Below are positions 18,355 to 25,458 of a stretch of 64,000 nucleotides of DNA, piece by piece. Every line of letters begins with the position of its first letter. Within the stretch, counting starts at the first letter, position 1. The DNA is taken from the NCBI GenBank assembly GCA_031291675.1, contig JARLIO010000034.1, positions 496,001 to 560,000 on the forward strand. Reading direction: 5' to 3'. The translations under genes were made by a program, and so were the position numbers. The DNA is from Azospirillaceae bacterium (GTDB lineage: Bacteria > Pseudomonadota > Alphaproteobacteria > Azospirillales > Azospirillaceae). Below the pieces are notes generated by a model that made no database searches, was not told the DNA's origin, and saw only the letters and a program-made list of their open reading frames with translations.

Positions 18355-19239
18355 ATGCCTGCCGCCGATCATGGCCGCTACCGCTATTCGCCCATCCTCA
18401 GCCGTCCCGACTATGCCTGGCCGGGTGGCGCAAGGCTGGCGGTCTATATCGCGATCAATCTCGAGCATTTCCGCTTCGGCGAGGGCCTCGGTGCCGAACT
18501 GGCCCCCGGCGGGCCACAGCCCGATGTCCTGAATTACGGCTGGCGCGACTATGGCAATCGGGTCGGGATCTGGCGGCTCCTGGCGCTGCTCGACGATCTG
18601 GCGTTGCCGGCGTCGGTCCTGGTCAACAGCGCGATCTATGAATACTGCCCTGAGGTGATGGTGGCGGTCCGGGCGCGCGGCTGGGAGGTCGTCGGCCACG
18701 GCCGCAGCAATGCCGAACGCCAGGGCATCCTGCCGGAGGATGAGGAGGAGGAACTGATCGCCGATACCACGACAGCGATCCGGCGCCACGAAGGGACGGC
18801 GCCGGCCGGGTGGCTGGGGCCATGGATCTCCGAGAGCCCTGTGACCCCTGATCTGCTCCAGGAAGCCGGCTATCGCTACCTGCTGGATTGGTGCGCCGAC
18901 GATCAACCGATCTGGTTCAACACAAGGCGCGGCCGGATCCTGTCGGTGCCTTATCCCCAGGAACTCAATGATATCCCGGCGATCGCGGTGCGTCGCACCG
19001 ACGCCGCGACCTTCGCCGACATGATTGTCGATCAGTTCGACGAAATGCTAGACCAGAGCCGCGACCAGCCGCTGGTGTTTGCGCTGGCGCTGCATCCCTA
19101 TATCGTCGGCCAGCCGTTCCGCCTGCGCCAGCTGCGCCGGGCGCTGCGCCATGTCGCCGGCACGCTCCATCCGGTATGGCATAGCACCGCCGGCGCGATC
19201 GCCGATCATGCCATCGGTCTGGGATCATTGATCGTCTGA
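18355..19239 (+). CDS. Polysaccharide deacetylase-family protein (PuuE/allantoinase-like)
   Basis: A 294-residue protein of the NodB/CDA1 fold, in the branch that includes the PuuE-type allantoinase rather than sugar deacetylases. Landmarks are LAVYIAINLEHF near residue 30, the metal motif region VVGHGRSNAERQG near 120, and WLGPWISESPVTPDLLQEAGY near 160. The second histidine of the classical HxxxH motif is Asn here, as is usual in this branch. Such enzymes hydrolyse C-N bonds in ureides. Being last in the importer/racemase operon and followed by a strong hairpin, it probably completes the catabolic step. Product naming is uncertain. Confidence 0.82.
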   Translation: MPAADHGRYRYSPILSRPDYAWPGGARLAVYIAINLEHFRFGEGLGAELAPGGPQPDVLNYGWRDYGNRVGIWRLLALLDDLALPASVLVNSAIYEYCPEVMVAVRARGWEVVGHGRSNAERQGILPEDEEEELIADTTTAIRRHEGTAPAGWLGPWISESPVTPDLLQEAGYRYLLDWCADDQPIWFNTRRGRILSVPYPQELNDIPAIAVRRTDAATFADMIVDQFDEMLDQSRDQPLVFALALHPYIVGQPFRLRQLRRALRHVAGTLHPVWHSTAGAIADHAIGLGSLIV

Positions 19240-19282
19240 CCCCCAACCTGCGATGAGCTTTTCTCATCGCAGGTTGGGGGTC
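19238..19282 (+). terminator. Strong terminator hairpin overlapping the deacetylase stop codon
   Basis: A perfect 20-bp stem (19238-19257 with 19263-19282) closes a CTTTT loop. The left arm begins inside the TGA stop codon of the deacetylase gene. It ends the importer operon; on the other strand it lies downstream of ridA and may also stop that transcript. Confidence 0.8.
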
Positions 19283-19328
19283 GCAAGGGCCGAGGTTCAG
19301 GCGCCGCGGATTCGGCGTTTCACACGAT

Positions 19329-19362
19329 GAAACAGGGCGGGTTGGGAAACAGGGCGGGTTGG
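19329..19362. repeat. Perfect 17-bp tandem duplication
   Basis: The unit GAAACAGGGCGGGTTGG occurs twice with no gap, in the spacer between the deacetylase and ridA genes. It looks like a slippage duplication without an evident function. Confidence 0.8.
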
Positions 19363-19423
19363 CGATCGGCGGCACGAAACCGGCTGGGGCGGACCGGCGC
19401 GCCCGCCCCTTTCGGCCCCCGCC

Positions 19424-19798
19424 TCAGGGCAGGCGGGCGATCAGCTCGATTTCGACCAGAACGTCACGCGGCAGACGGGCGACCTCGACGGTCGAACGCG
19501 CCGGCTTGTGATCCCCGAACGCCTGGGCATAGACCGCATTAAGGCGGGCGAAATCATTGAGGTCCTTGACGAACACGGTGGCCTTGACGACCCGGTCCAG
19601 CGTCGTCCCCGCCGCAGCCAGAACCGCGCGCAAATTGTGGAACACTTGTTCGGTCTGGGCCTCGATCCCGCCCTCGACCAGCGCGCCCGCCGGGGTCAGG
19701 GCAATCTGGCCCGAGGTGAACAACCAGCCATCGATCGCGACGGCCTGGGAGTAAGGGCCAATCGCGGGCGGTGCGTCGTTGCTGTGGACGATTGTCAT
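19424..19798 (-). CDS. ridA: RidA family enamine/imine deaminase
   Basis: RidA hydrolyses reactive 2-aminoacrylate and imino acids. The 124-residue protein is a full-length YjgF/YER057c/UK114 domain: [19 protein letters not shown] near residues 14-32, the active-site Arg in [12 protein letters not shown] near 105, and the late Glu in VEIELIA. Its start overlaps the dadA stop by four bases, so it is made together with D-amino-acid dehydrogenase. DadA produces 2-iminopropionate from D-alanine; RidA would speed its hydrolysis to pyruvate and ammonia, a logical third step. Confidence 0.93.
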   Translation of the reverse strand: MTIVHSNDAPPAIGPYSQAVAIDGWLFTSGQIALTPAGALVEGGIEAQTEQVFHNLRAVLAAAGTTLDRVVKATVFVKDLNDFARLNAVYAQAFGDHKPARSTVEVARLPRDVLVEIELIARLP

Positions 19799-21093
19799 GC
19801 TTCCCTCAATTTCAATTTGGGTCGGGTGCCGACCATCTCGGGACGATAGCGGTCGATTGTCAATCCCGCGACATCGATTTCCGGCTGACGCGCGGAAACC
19901 AGGTCCGCGAGCAGCCGCCCCGATCCACAGGCCATGGTCCAGCCCAGCGTGCCATGACCGGTGTTGAGGAACAGATTGTTGATCGCGGTCGGGCCGAGGA
20001 TCGGGGTGCCGTCGGGCGTCATCGGGCGCAGGCCGCACCAGAATTCGGCGCGGCCGATGTCGCCGGCACCAGGGAACAGATCGGAGACGACGAATTCGAC
20101 GGTTTCCTGGCGCGCCGGGCGCAGGGATAGATCAAAACCAGCCAGTTCGGCCATTCCGGCGACCCGGATGCGCTCGCCCAGACGGGTGATCGCGACCTTG
20201 TGCGTCTCATCCATCACCGTCGAAACCGGGGCCTTGTCGGCATTGACGATCGGCACCGTGATCGAATAGCCCTTGACCGGATAGACCGGGATCTTGATGC
20301 CCAGCGGCCGCAGCAGCCGGCGCGAATAGCTGCCCAGCGCCATCACCACCGCATCACCCCGGAAATGACCCTTGTCGGTATCGACACCGACGATCCGATC
20401 GCCATAGCGCACCAGACGCTCGATCGCGGTACCATAGTGGAAGGCCACGCCCAGATCGCGCGCCCGTTCCGCCAGGGCGGTGGTGAATTTGAAACAATCG
20501 CCGGTCTCGTCGTCCGGCAGGCGCAGGCCGCCGGCGATCTTGTCGCCCGCGGCGGCCAGCCCCGGCTCCGCCGCAATGCAAGCCTTGCGGTCGAGCACCT
20601 CGAACGGCACGTCGAATCGCTTCAGAATTTCGATGTCCTCGGCCGCGTGATCGATCTGTTGCGCGGTGCGGAACACCTGCAAGGTTCCCTGGGTGCGCTG
20701 GTCGTAAGCGATGCCGGTTTCGGCGCGCAATTCCTGCAGCACGGTGTGGCTGTAGTTCGCCAGGCGCAGCATCCGCCCCTTGTTGAGATCGTATCGTTCT
20801 GCCGTGCAGTTGCGCAGCATGCTGAGCATCCATTGCCACTGGAACAGGTCCAGTTTCGGCCGGATGATCAGCGGGCTGTGGCGCTCGAACATCCATTTGA
20901 TCGCCTTGAGCGGGATGCCCGGCGCCGCCCAGGGTGCCGAATAGCCGGGTGACACCTCGCCGGCATTGGCAAAGCTGGTTTCGAGGGCCGCGCCCTCCTG
21001 GCGATCGATGACCACGACCTCGTGTCCCGCTTTGGCGAGATAATAGGCGTTGGTGACACCGATCACGCCACTTCCCAGAACGATGACCTTCAT
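19795..21093 (-). CDS. dadA: D-amino acid dehydrogenase small subunit
   Basis: DadA is an FAD-dependent, membrane-associated dehydrogenase that oxidises D-alanine to an imino acid, passing electrons to the respiratory chain. The 432-residue protein starts with the Rossmann motif [37 protein letters not shown] near residue 50 and the C-terminal [15 protein letters not shown] are hallmark DadA segments. It lies 71 bp downstream of alr on the same strand and is coupled to ridA. Together they convert L-alanine through D-alanine to pyruvate and ammonia. Confidence 0.95.
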   Translation of the reverse strand: MKVIVLGSGVIGVTNAYYLAKAGHEVVVIDRQEGAALETSFANAGEVSPGYSAPWAAPGIPLKAIKWMFERHSPLIIRPKLDLFQWQWMLSMLRNCTAERYDLNKGRMLRLANYSHTVLQELRAETGIAYDQRTQGTLQVFRTAQQIDHAAEDIEILKRFDVPFEVLDRKACIAAEPGLAAAGDKIAGGLRLPDDETGDCFKFTTALAERARDLGVAFHYGTAIERLVRYGDRIVGVDTDKGHFRGDAVVMALGSYSRRLLRPLGIKIPVYPVKGYSITVPIVNADKAPVSTVMDETHKVAITRLGERIRVAGMAELAGFDLSLRPARQETVEFVVSDLFPGAGDIGRAEFWCGLRPMTPDGTPILGPTAINNLFLNTGHGTLGWTMACGSGRLLADLVSARQPEIDVAGLTIDRYRPEMVGTRPKLKLREA

Positions 21094-21164
21094 GACTTGG
21101 ATCCCTTAGCGCGCAGAGCGGTATTGGCGTCGATGACGACAGACGAAAACGGAGCGGGAGCGGA

Positions 21165-22364
21165 TCAGGCCGCGGCTTCCGATGGGGGTTGGGGTGGATT
21201 GGCACCGGGGCTGTCGCGATAATGGCGGTGATAGCGCGTCCCCAGACTGGTCAGGATTTCGTAGCCGATCGTGCCACCACGCGCGGCAAGCGCGTCGACG
21301 GTTTCGCCAGACCCGCCGATCAGATCGATCAGGCTGCCATCGGCGAGGCGCCCCTCGTCCAGGGCCGTGACATCAAGGGTGATCAGATCCATCGACACGG
21401 CGCCGACGATCGGCAGCGTGACGCCCGCGAAACCGGCCATCGCGCGGTTGCCCAGACTGCGCAGAAAGCCATCGGCATAGCCCACCGCAACCGTCGCGAT
21501 GCGGCAGGGGCGCTCGCTGGTGAAGCGGCCATTGTAGCCCACCGGGGTTCCGGCCGGGATGGTCCGCGACTGGATCACCCGGCCCTGAAGCCGGACCACC
21601 GGGCGCATCGGGTTGGTGGCGCCGACAACCGGCGCGATGCCATAGAGTGCGGCACCGGGGCGGACCAGATCGAAATGATAGTTCGGGCCCAGGAAAATTC
21701 CCGAGGAATTGGCGAAGCAGGCCGGGGCCGCCGGCAGATCGCGACGCGCGGCCTGGAACGCGGCCAGGGCGGCGCGATTGGCCGGATGATCGGGGTTTTC
21801 GGCCCAGGACAGATGACTGAGGACGTAACGCAGCGCCAGCCCCTCAAGGCGCCGCGGGTCAGCGGCCAGCACGCCCCGCTCGGACGGGCTCAGGCCCAGC
21901 CGGGACATCCCGGTATCGACCTGGATCACCGCGGGCAGGATCGTGGCGCGGCGACGGGCCAGCGCGGTCCAGGCCTCGATCTGTGTCAGGCTGTTGTGCA
22001 CCGGGGTCAGGTTCGCCGCGACCGCCGCCGCCTCGGCGCCGGCGGGTAACCCGTGCAGGACATAGATCGCACAATCCGCCGGCACGATCGCGCGCAACGC
22101 CAGAGCCTCGTCGATATGCGCGACAAAGAAATCGCGGCATCCGACAGCGGCCAGGGCGGGCGCGACCCGGGCGGCACCCAGGCCATAGGCATCGGCCTTG
22201 ACCACGGCGGCACAGCGTGAGGCGGCAACGCGATGGCACAACAGCCGATAGTTGTCGACGATGGCGGTCAGATCAATGGTCAGGATCGCGCCGGCATGGA
22301 CAGCCGAGCCCCGGGACGTCAGCGGCTCGGCCGCGGGAGGCGTGGTCCGAAGCGGGGTGGTCAT
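21165..22364 (-). CDS. alr: Alanine racemase, catabolic type
   Basis: PLP-dependent racemase that interconverts L- and D-alanine. The 399-residue protein has the cofactor lysine in AAVVKADAYGLG near residue 60 and the second catalytic base in the VGYNGRF segment of the C-terminal domain. The first 30 residues form an extra Pro/Thr-rich head. The chosen ATG follows AAAGG at a usable distance. Because it is first in an operon with dadA and ridA, it is probably the catabolic (DadX-like) enzyme rather than the cell-wall one. The leader contains a -24/-12-like promoter, an IHF-like site and three TyrR-like boxes. Confidence 0.95.
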   Translation of the reverse strand: MTTPLRTTPPAAEPLTSRGSAVHAGAILTIDLTAIVDNYRLLCHRVAASRCAAVVKADAYGLGAARVAPALAAVGCRDFFVAHIDEALALRAIVPADCAIYVLHGLPAGAEAAAVAANLTPVHNSLTQIEAWTALARRRATILPAVIQVDTGMSRLGLSPSERGVLAADPRRLEGLALRYVLSHLSWAENPDHPANRAALAAFQAARRDLPAAPACFANSSGIFLGPNYHFDLVRPGAALYGIAPVVGATNPMRPVVRLQGRVIQSRTIPAGTPVGYNGRFTSERPCRIATVAVGYADGFLRSLGNRAMAGFAGVTLPIVGAVSMDLITLDVTALDEGRLADGSLIDLIGGSGETVDALAARGGTIGYEILTSLGTRYHRHYRDSPGANPPQPPSEAAA

Positions 22365-22402
22365 CGGCGGGATTCCTTTCGCGGAAAATCGTTTGGGATA
22401 TA

Positions 22403-22418
22403 TGCAAACACCGGGCCG
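22403..22418 (-). promoter_or_regulatory. Candidate sigma-54 (-24/-12) promoter of alr-dadA-ridA
   Basis: Reading leftward, CGGCCCGGTGTTTGCA has GG and GC exactly ten bases apart, and TTGCA at the -12 side, close to TGGCACG-N4-TTGCA. Transcription would start near 22392, about 28 bases before the alr ATG. The match at the -24 side is five of seven bases, so it is a strong candidate and not proof. Confidence 0.65.
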
Positions 22419-22436
22419 ACATAGAAAATGCAATAA

Positions 22437-22449
22437 AATCAATTGTTTG
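22437..22449. promoter_or_regulatory. IHF-like site between enhancer boxes and promoter
   Basis: AATCAATTGTTTG matches the IHF consensus WATCAANNNNTTR at every position. It lies between the -24/-12 element and the TyrR-like boxes, where IHF bends DNA in sigma-54 promoters. The surrounding bases are locally AT-rich. Confidence 0.6.
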
Positions 22450-22480
22450 ATCAACAAAGCCCGATTGTGTCGGACCAGGC

Positions 22481-22498
22481 TGTAAACATTTCGCTACA
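22481..22498. promoter_or_regulatory. TyrR-like box 1
   Basis: TGTAAACATTTCGCTACA: left half matches the TyrR consensus TGTAAA-N6-TTTACA fully, right half in four of six. It is the box nearest the alr promoter, about 70 bp upstream of the -24 element. Confidence 0.6.
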
Positions 22499-22558
22499 CG
22501 CGGTGGCGCCGCAGCGGCGAAGTCGTGGCCAACGGCGGAAAACCGGGCTCCCGACAAC

Positions 22559-22576
22559 TGTAAACATTGACGTACG
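22559..22576. promoter_or_regulatory. TyrR-like box 2
   Basis: TGTAAACATTGACGTACG has a perfect left half and a weak right half. It shares the first ten bases with box 1 and is 78 bp from it, start to start. Confidence 0.5.
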
Positions 22577-22577
22577 G

Positions 22578-22595
22578 CGTAAATATTTCGGTACA
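22578..22595. promoter_or_regulatory. TyrR-like box 3
   Basis: CGTAAATATTTCGGTACA matches in five of six left-half and four of six right-half positions. It begins one base after box 2, giving a tandem pair, and ends 19 bases before the stop codon end of the regulator gene. Confidence 0.5.
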
Positions 22596-22613
22596 CGCCT
22601 GATTGCGCATGGG

Positions 22614-24185
22614 TCATCCCTGACGGGCGATGCCGTATTTGCGTAATTTATTGGCAATCATCGTGTGTGAGGTCTGGAGCCGTGCCGCAAGCTTTCGGCT
22701 CGAAGGATAGAGCGGGTACAGTTGATCCAGCACTGAACGCTCATAGCTGGCGATCGCGCTGCTCCAATCGGCCGGAGCCTCCCCCGGTTCGGCAACCCGC
22801 GGACGGCTTTGCCCCGATGCGCCCAGATCGAAATCATCGGCATCGAGAACCGGCGCGCTGGTCATCGCGACGGCACGGAAGATCACATTCTCCAGTTGGC
22901 GGACGTTGCCGGGCCAGGGGTGGGCCATCAGCGCCGCCTCGGCCGCGGCGCTGAGGACCGGCTCCGCGCGCTGGACCTGGGCGCTGGCATGCGCGATGAA
23001 ATGATGGGCCAGCAGCAGGATATCCGTGCCCCGGTCCCGCAACGGCGGCAGATGCAGCTGCAGCACATTGAGCCGATAGAACAGATCTTCCCGAAAGGTG
23101 CGCTCGGCGACCATGCGATCGAGATCGCGATGGGTTGCGCTGATAATGCGGACATCAACCTTGAGCTCTCGCTCGCCGCCAACGCGCCGGAAACTGCCGT
23201 CATTGAGGAAGCGCAGCAGCTTGGCCTGGAGATAAGGTGACATCTCGCCGATTTCGTCGAGAAACACGGTTCCCTGGTCGGCCATCTCCATCAAGCCGGG
23301 TTTGCCGCCGCGCTGGGCGCCGCTGAAGGCGCCCGGAGCGTAACCGAACAATTCGCTTTCGGCGAGATTCTCCGGCACCGCCGCGCAGTTGAGCGCCAGA
23401 AATGGCGCGGCGCGGCGCGGGCTGGCCTGGTGGCAGGCCTGGGCGATCAGTTCCTTGCCGGTTCCGGTTTGTCCCAGCAACAGCAGAGGCGCATTGACCC
23501 CGGCCATGCGGGCCGCCCGTTCCTTCATGGCGCGGACGGGGGGCGACACGCCGATGATGCTGTCGAGGCCGCCAGCCTGGAAATGTTGCAGGCCGTGCAT
23601 CCGTTCGCCGAGACGATGCGGGGCGTAAAAGGTCAGGACCCCACCGGCCAGATCCCCGACAATCCGGTGGTCGCGATCCGGGTCGCCATTTTCCGACACC
23701 GGCGTCACGTCAAGCTGAAAGGCCTTGCCGGCCAGCGTCACTTCGCGGGGCGTAGAGCGAAACCCACTGGCCACCAGTTCGTCATGCAGCCGGGCATTGC
23801 CGAACAGGGCGGCGAGCGACAGGCCGGTCAAGGCCTCCTCGCTGAGCCCGGTGACCGCGGCGGTCGCGCGATTGGCCACCAGGATCGTGCCCACGGAATC
23901 GACCAGCAAAACCGGATCGGCCATCGCGCGCAACAGGGCATCGAGATGCAGCCGTCTCCGGGCGCCGGGCAGGATATCGACAACACGGGTCAGCGTGACA
24001 CCATCAACCGCCAGCAGGGTCGCCTGAAGATCGCACCATCCGGGTTCTGTCAGGGTCGGGGCATCGATGAAAATATGCGGCGGATCGACCTCGACGGCGG
24101 CGACGTTGAAACGGCGTGCCGCCAGCAAGGCCAGGATTTCCTGAGCAATGCCGACCCGGTCGCGGAACTGAACATCGATACGCAT
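22614..24185 (-). CDS. TyrR/PhhR-like enhancer-binding regulator (ACT-PAS-AAA+-HTH)
   Basis: A 523-residue regulator with the TyrR domain order: ACT-like sensor (about 1-75), PAS (about 80-150), AAA+ domain (about 205-440) and a C-terminal HTH containing SSRKLAARLQTSHTMIANKL. Walker A GQTGTGKE is at 238-245 and Walker B TVFLDEIGE at 306-314. The loop that contacts sigma-54 reads GAFSGA at 285-290, near the GAFTGA of true activators; E. coli TyrR lacks this motif. The gene lies upstream of alr on the same strand, and TyrR-like boxes sit between them. I infer that it senses an amino acid and activates alr-dadA-ridA with sigma-54. Confidence 0.88.
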   Translation of the reverse strand: MRIDVQFRDRVGIAQEILALLAARRFNVAAVEVDPPHIFIDAPTLTEPGWCDLQATLLAVDGVTLTRVVDILPGARRRLHLDALLRAMADPVLLVDSVGTILVANRATAAVTGLSEEALTGLSLAALFGNARLHDELVASGFRSTPREVTLAGKAFQLDVTPVSENGDPDRDHRIVGDLAGGVLTFYAPHRLGERMHGLQHFQAGGLDSIIGVSPPVRAMKERAARMAGVNAPLLLLGQTGTGKELIAQACHQASPRRAAPFLALNCAAVPENLAESELFGYAPGAFSGAQRGGKPGLMEMADQGTVFLDEIGEMSPYLQAKLLRFLNDGSFRRVGGERELKVDVRIISATHRDLDRMVAERTFREDLFYRLNVLQLHLPPLRDRGTDILLLAHHFIAHASAQVQRAEPVLSAAAEAALMAHPWPGNVRQLENVIFRAVAMTSAPVLDADDFDLGASGQSRPRVAEPGEAPADWSSAIASYERSVLDQLYPLYPSSRKLAARLQTSHTMIANKLRKYGIARQG

Positions 24186-24296
24186 CGCAAACGCCGTCCT
24201 GGATAACCGCCGTCGCCACGGCCCGGTTGGAGCCCAAGCTCCGCGTGCCCTGCTGCCGCGATGATACGCCCGCCCCGCATTGGCGCGGCAAGAGCA

Positions 24297-25016
24297 TTAC
24301 CGGGGCAAGGTGCCGGGGTCGGAACGTCGGGGTGGCGGCACCGCGCTTTCCTGGATGCCGCGCAGGAAGATCCCGATCGCCCGCTCGACCCGCGTCGCGA
24401 TCTCCGCCTTGGTCGGCGGCTGGATCTTCCCCAGCAGCGAGCCGAACAACCAGTCGCCGGCGACCATGCCGATCAACATCCCGGCCGCCCGTTCCGGATC
24501 ATCAAGGGTCAGGTTGCCGCGCGAACATTGCAAGGTCAGCCATCGGGCCACCGAAATCCTGCCCGAGGCCGGGATGGCCCGGGCCAGGGCCTCGGTCAGT
24601 GCCGGCGAGCGATGATATTCCGAGATCATTAACCGGGCCATCGCGATCTGCCTGGCGCCCAGCAGGAATTCGGCGGTCCGGCACAGAAGGTCCGCCAGCG
24701 CCGTCTCGATCGGCTGGTTGGTATCCTCGATCGGCAGATGCAGGATTTTCATCCGATCGGCGAGCAGCGCCTCAAACAGCACCTCCTTGGTCGGGAAGAC
24801 CTGATAGAGCGTCTTCTTCGACATGCCGGCGCGCCGCGCCACCTCGTCCATCGTCGTCGCCCGATAGCCCTCGACCAGGAAGATCGCTTCGGCGGCGTCG
24901 ATGACACGACGGCGTCGTTCGGCGTCGTGAAAGGCCGTGGCAGCGCCGGTATGACGTCGGGACGCCGCCACGACGGCGGGTTGCAGCGGAGGGACCCGAT
25001 CCCGTATCACCATCAT
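24297..25016 (-). CDS. TetR family transcriptional regulator
   Basis: A 239-residue repressor-type protein. The helix-turn-helix (about residues 35-80) reads RATTMDEVARRAGMSKKTLY followed by QVFPTKEVLF, a textbook TetR N-terminus. The C-terminal ligand domain resembles the AefR-like class (hydrophobic helices with GMVAGDWLFGSLLG). The first 30 residues are an extra basic head. Two ATG codons and a GTG are adjacent at the start, and the exact one cannot be decided. No efflux pump or enzyme is directly divergent, so the target is unknown. Confidence 0.88.
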   Translation of the reverse strand: MMVIRDRVPPLQPAVVAASRRHTGAATAFHDAERRRRVIDAAEAIFLVEGYRATTMDEVARRAGMSKKTLYQVFPTKEVLFEALLADRMKILHLPIEDTNQPIETALADLLCRTAEFLLGARQIAMARLMISEYHRSPALTEALARAIPASGRISVARWLTLQCSRGNLTLDDPERAAGMLIGMVAGDWLFGSLLGKIQPPTKAEIATRVERAIGIFLRGIQESAVPPPRRSDPGTLPR

Positions 25017-25301
25017 CACGCTCTATCAAGGGGCTGCGATTGCCGGAAACCAACCGGTTTACTATACAAGACTGACACGATGCCGCAAGGCTCACCGCGG
25101 CCAGAGTGGCGTAAAATCCCGATCGCGCGGCACAATCAGGCCGGCCATGAAGGTCCTGCCGATTTCTTTGGAAAAACAACGACAAGCGAAGGGGGTCGGC
25201 GCGACCGTCGTCCCGGTTCCGCTCGCGTCGCGGCCACCGCCGGCCGCGATCAAGAAACCCATAGGTTTTTCGCAGGCGGCGCGGCCGGCGTGCCTTATAC
25301 T

Positions 25302-25351
25302 GATCCGCTTTGATCGTGACCGATCAAAGCGAGGCCTCAGGCGCCGGCGCG
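25302..25351 (+). repeat. REP-like element, family 1, copy A
   Basis: A 50-bp element whose first part is an 11-bp perfect hairpin (CGCTTTGATCG, TGAC loop, complement), followed by a GC-rich tail. An inverted copy at 48632-48681 differs at three of 50 positions. It looks like an extragenic palindromic repeat. Confidence 0.75.
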
Positions 25352-25366
25352 CGCATCCGGGCGCTT

Positions 25367-25427
25367 GGCTCCGCGCCCCCCGTGGCGCCCCCGTGGCGCG
25401 CGGTCGCCGTCGCGACCGGTACCAGCC
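25367..25427 (+). repeat. REP-like element, family 2, copy A
   Basis: A GC-rich element containing GGTCGC-CGTC-GCGACC, a small hairpin, preceded by a GGCTCCGCGCCCC/GTGGCGC block. A shorter copy in the same orientation occurs at 52982-53030. Copy A has an extra internal block in which the CCCGTGGCGC part is repeated. Confidence 0.65.
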
Positions 25428-25458
25428 CGCCATGAGTCAAGATCATGGCGGGCTGGTA
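25420..25458 (-). terminator. Hairpin at the 3' end of the GH17 gene
   Basis: A perfect 16-bp stem (25420-25435 with 25443-25458) with a seven-base loop starts at the base after the stop codon of the leftward GH17 gene. It has no T-run but is well placed as a terminator or 3' stabiliser. Confidence 0.65.

Larger units (their letters stand above)
25017..25458. other. Intergenic region rich in dispersed repeats, no gene seen
   Basis: Between the TetR gene and the end of the GH17 gene lie 442 bp without a supported gene. It contains a 50-bp repeat that recurs near 48.6 kb, a second repeat that recurs near 53 kb, and a strong hairpin at the GH17 stop. Short open frames here have repetitive, arginine-rich products and no ribosome-binding sites. 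Confidence 0.65.
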
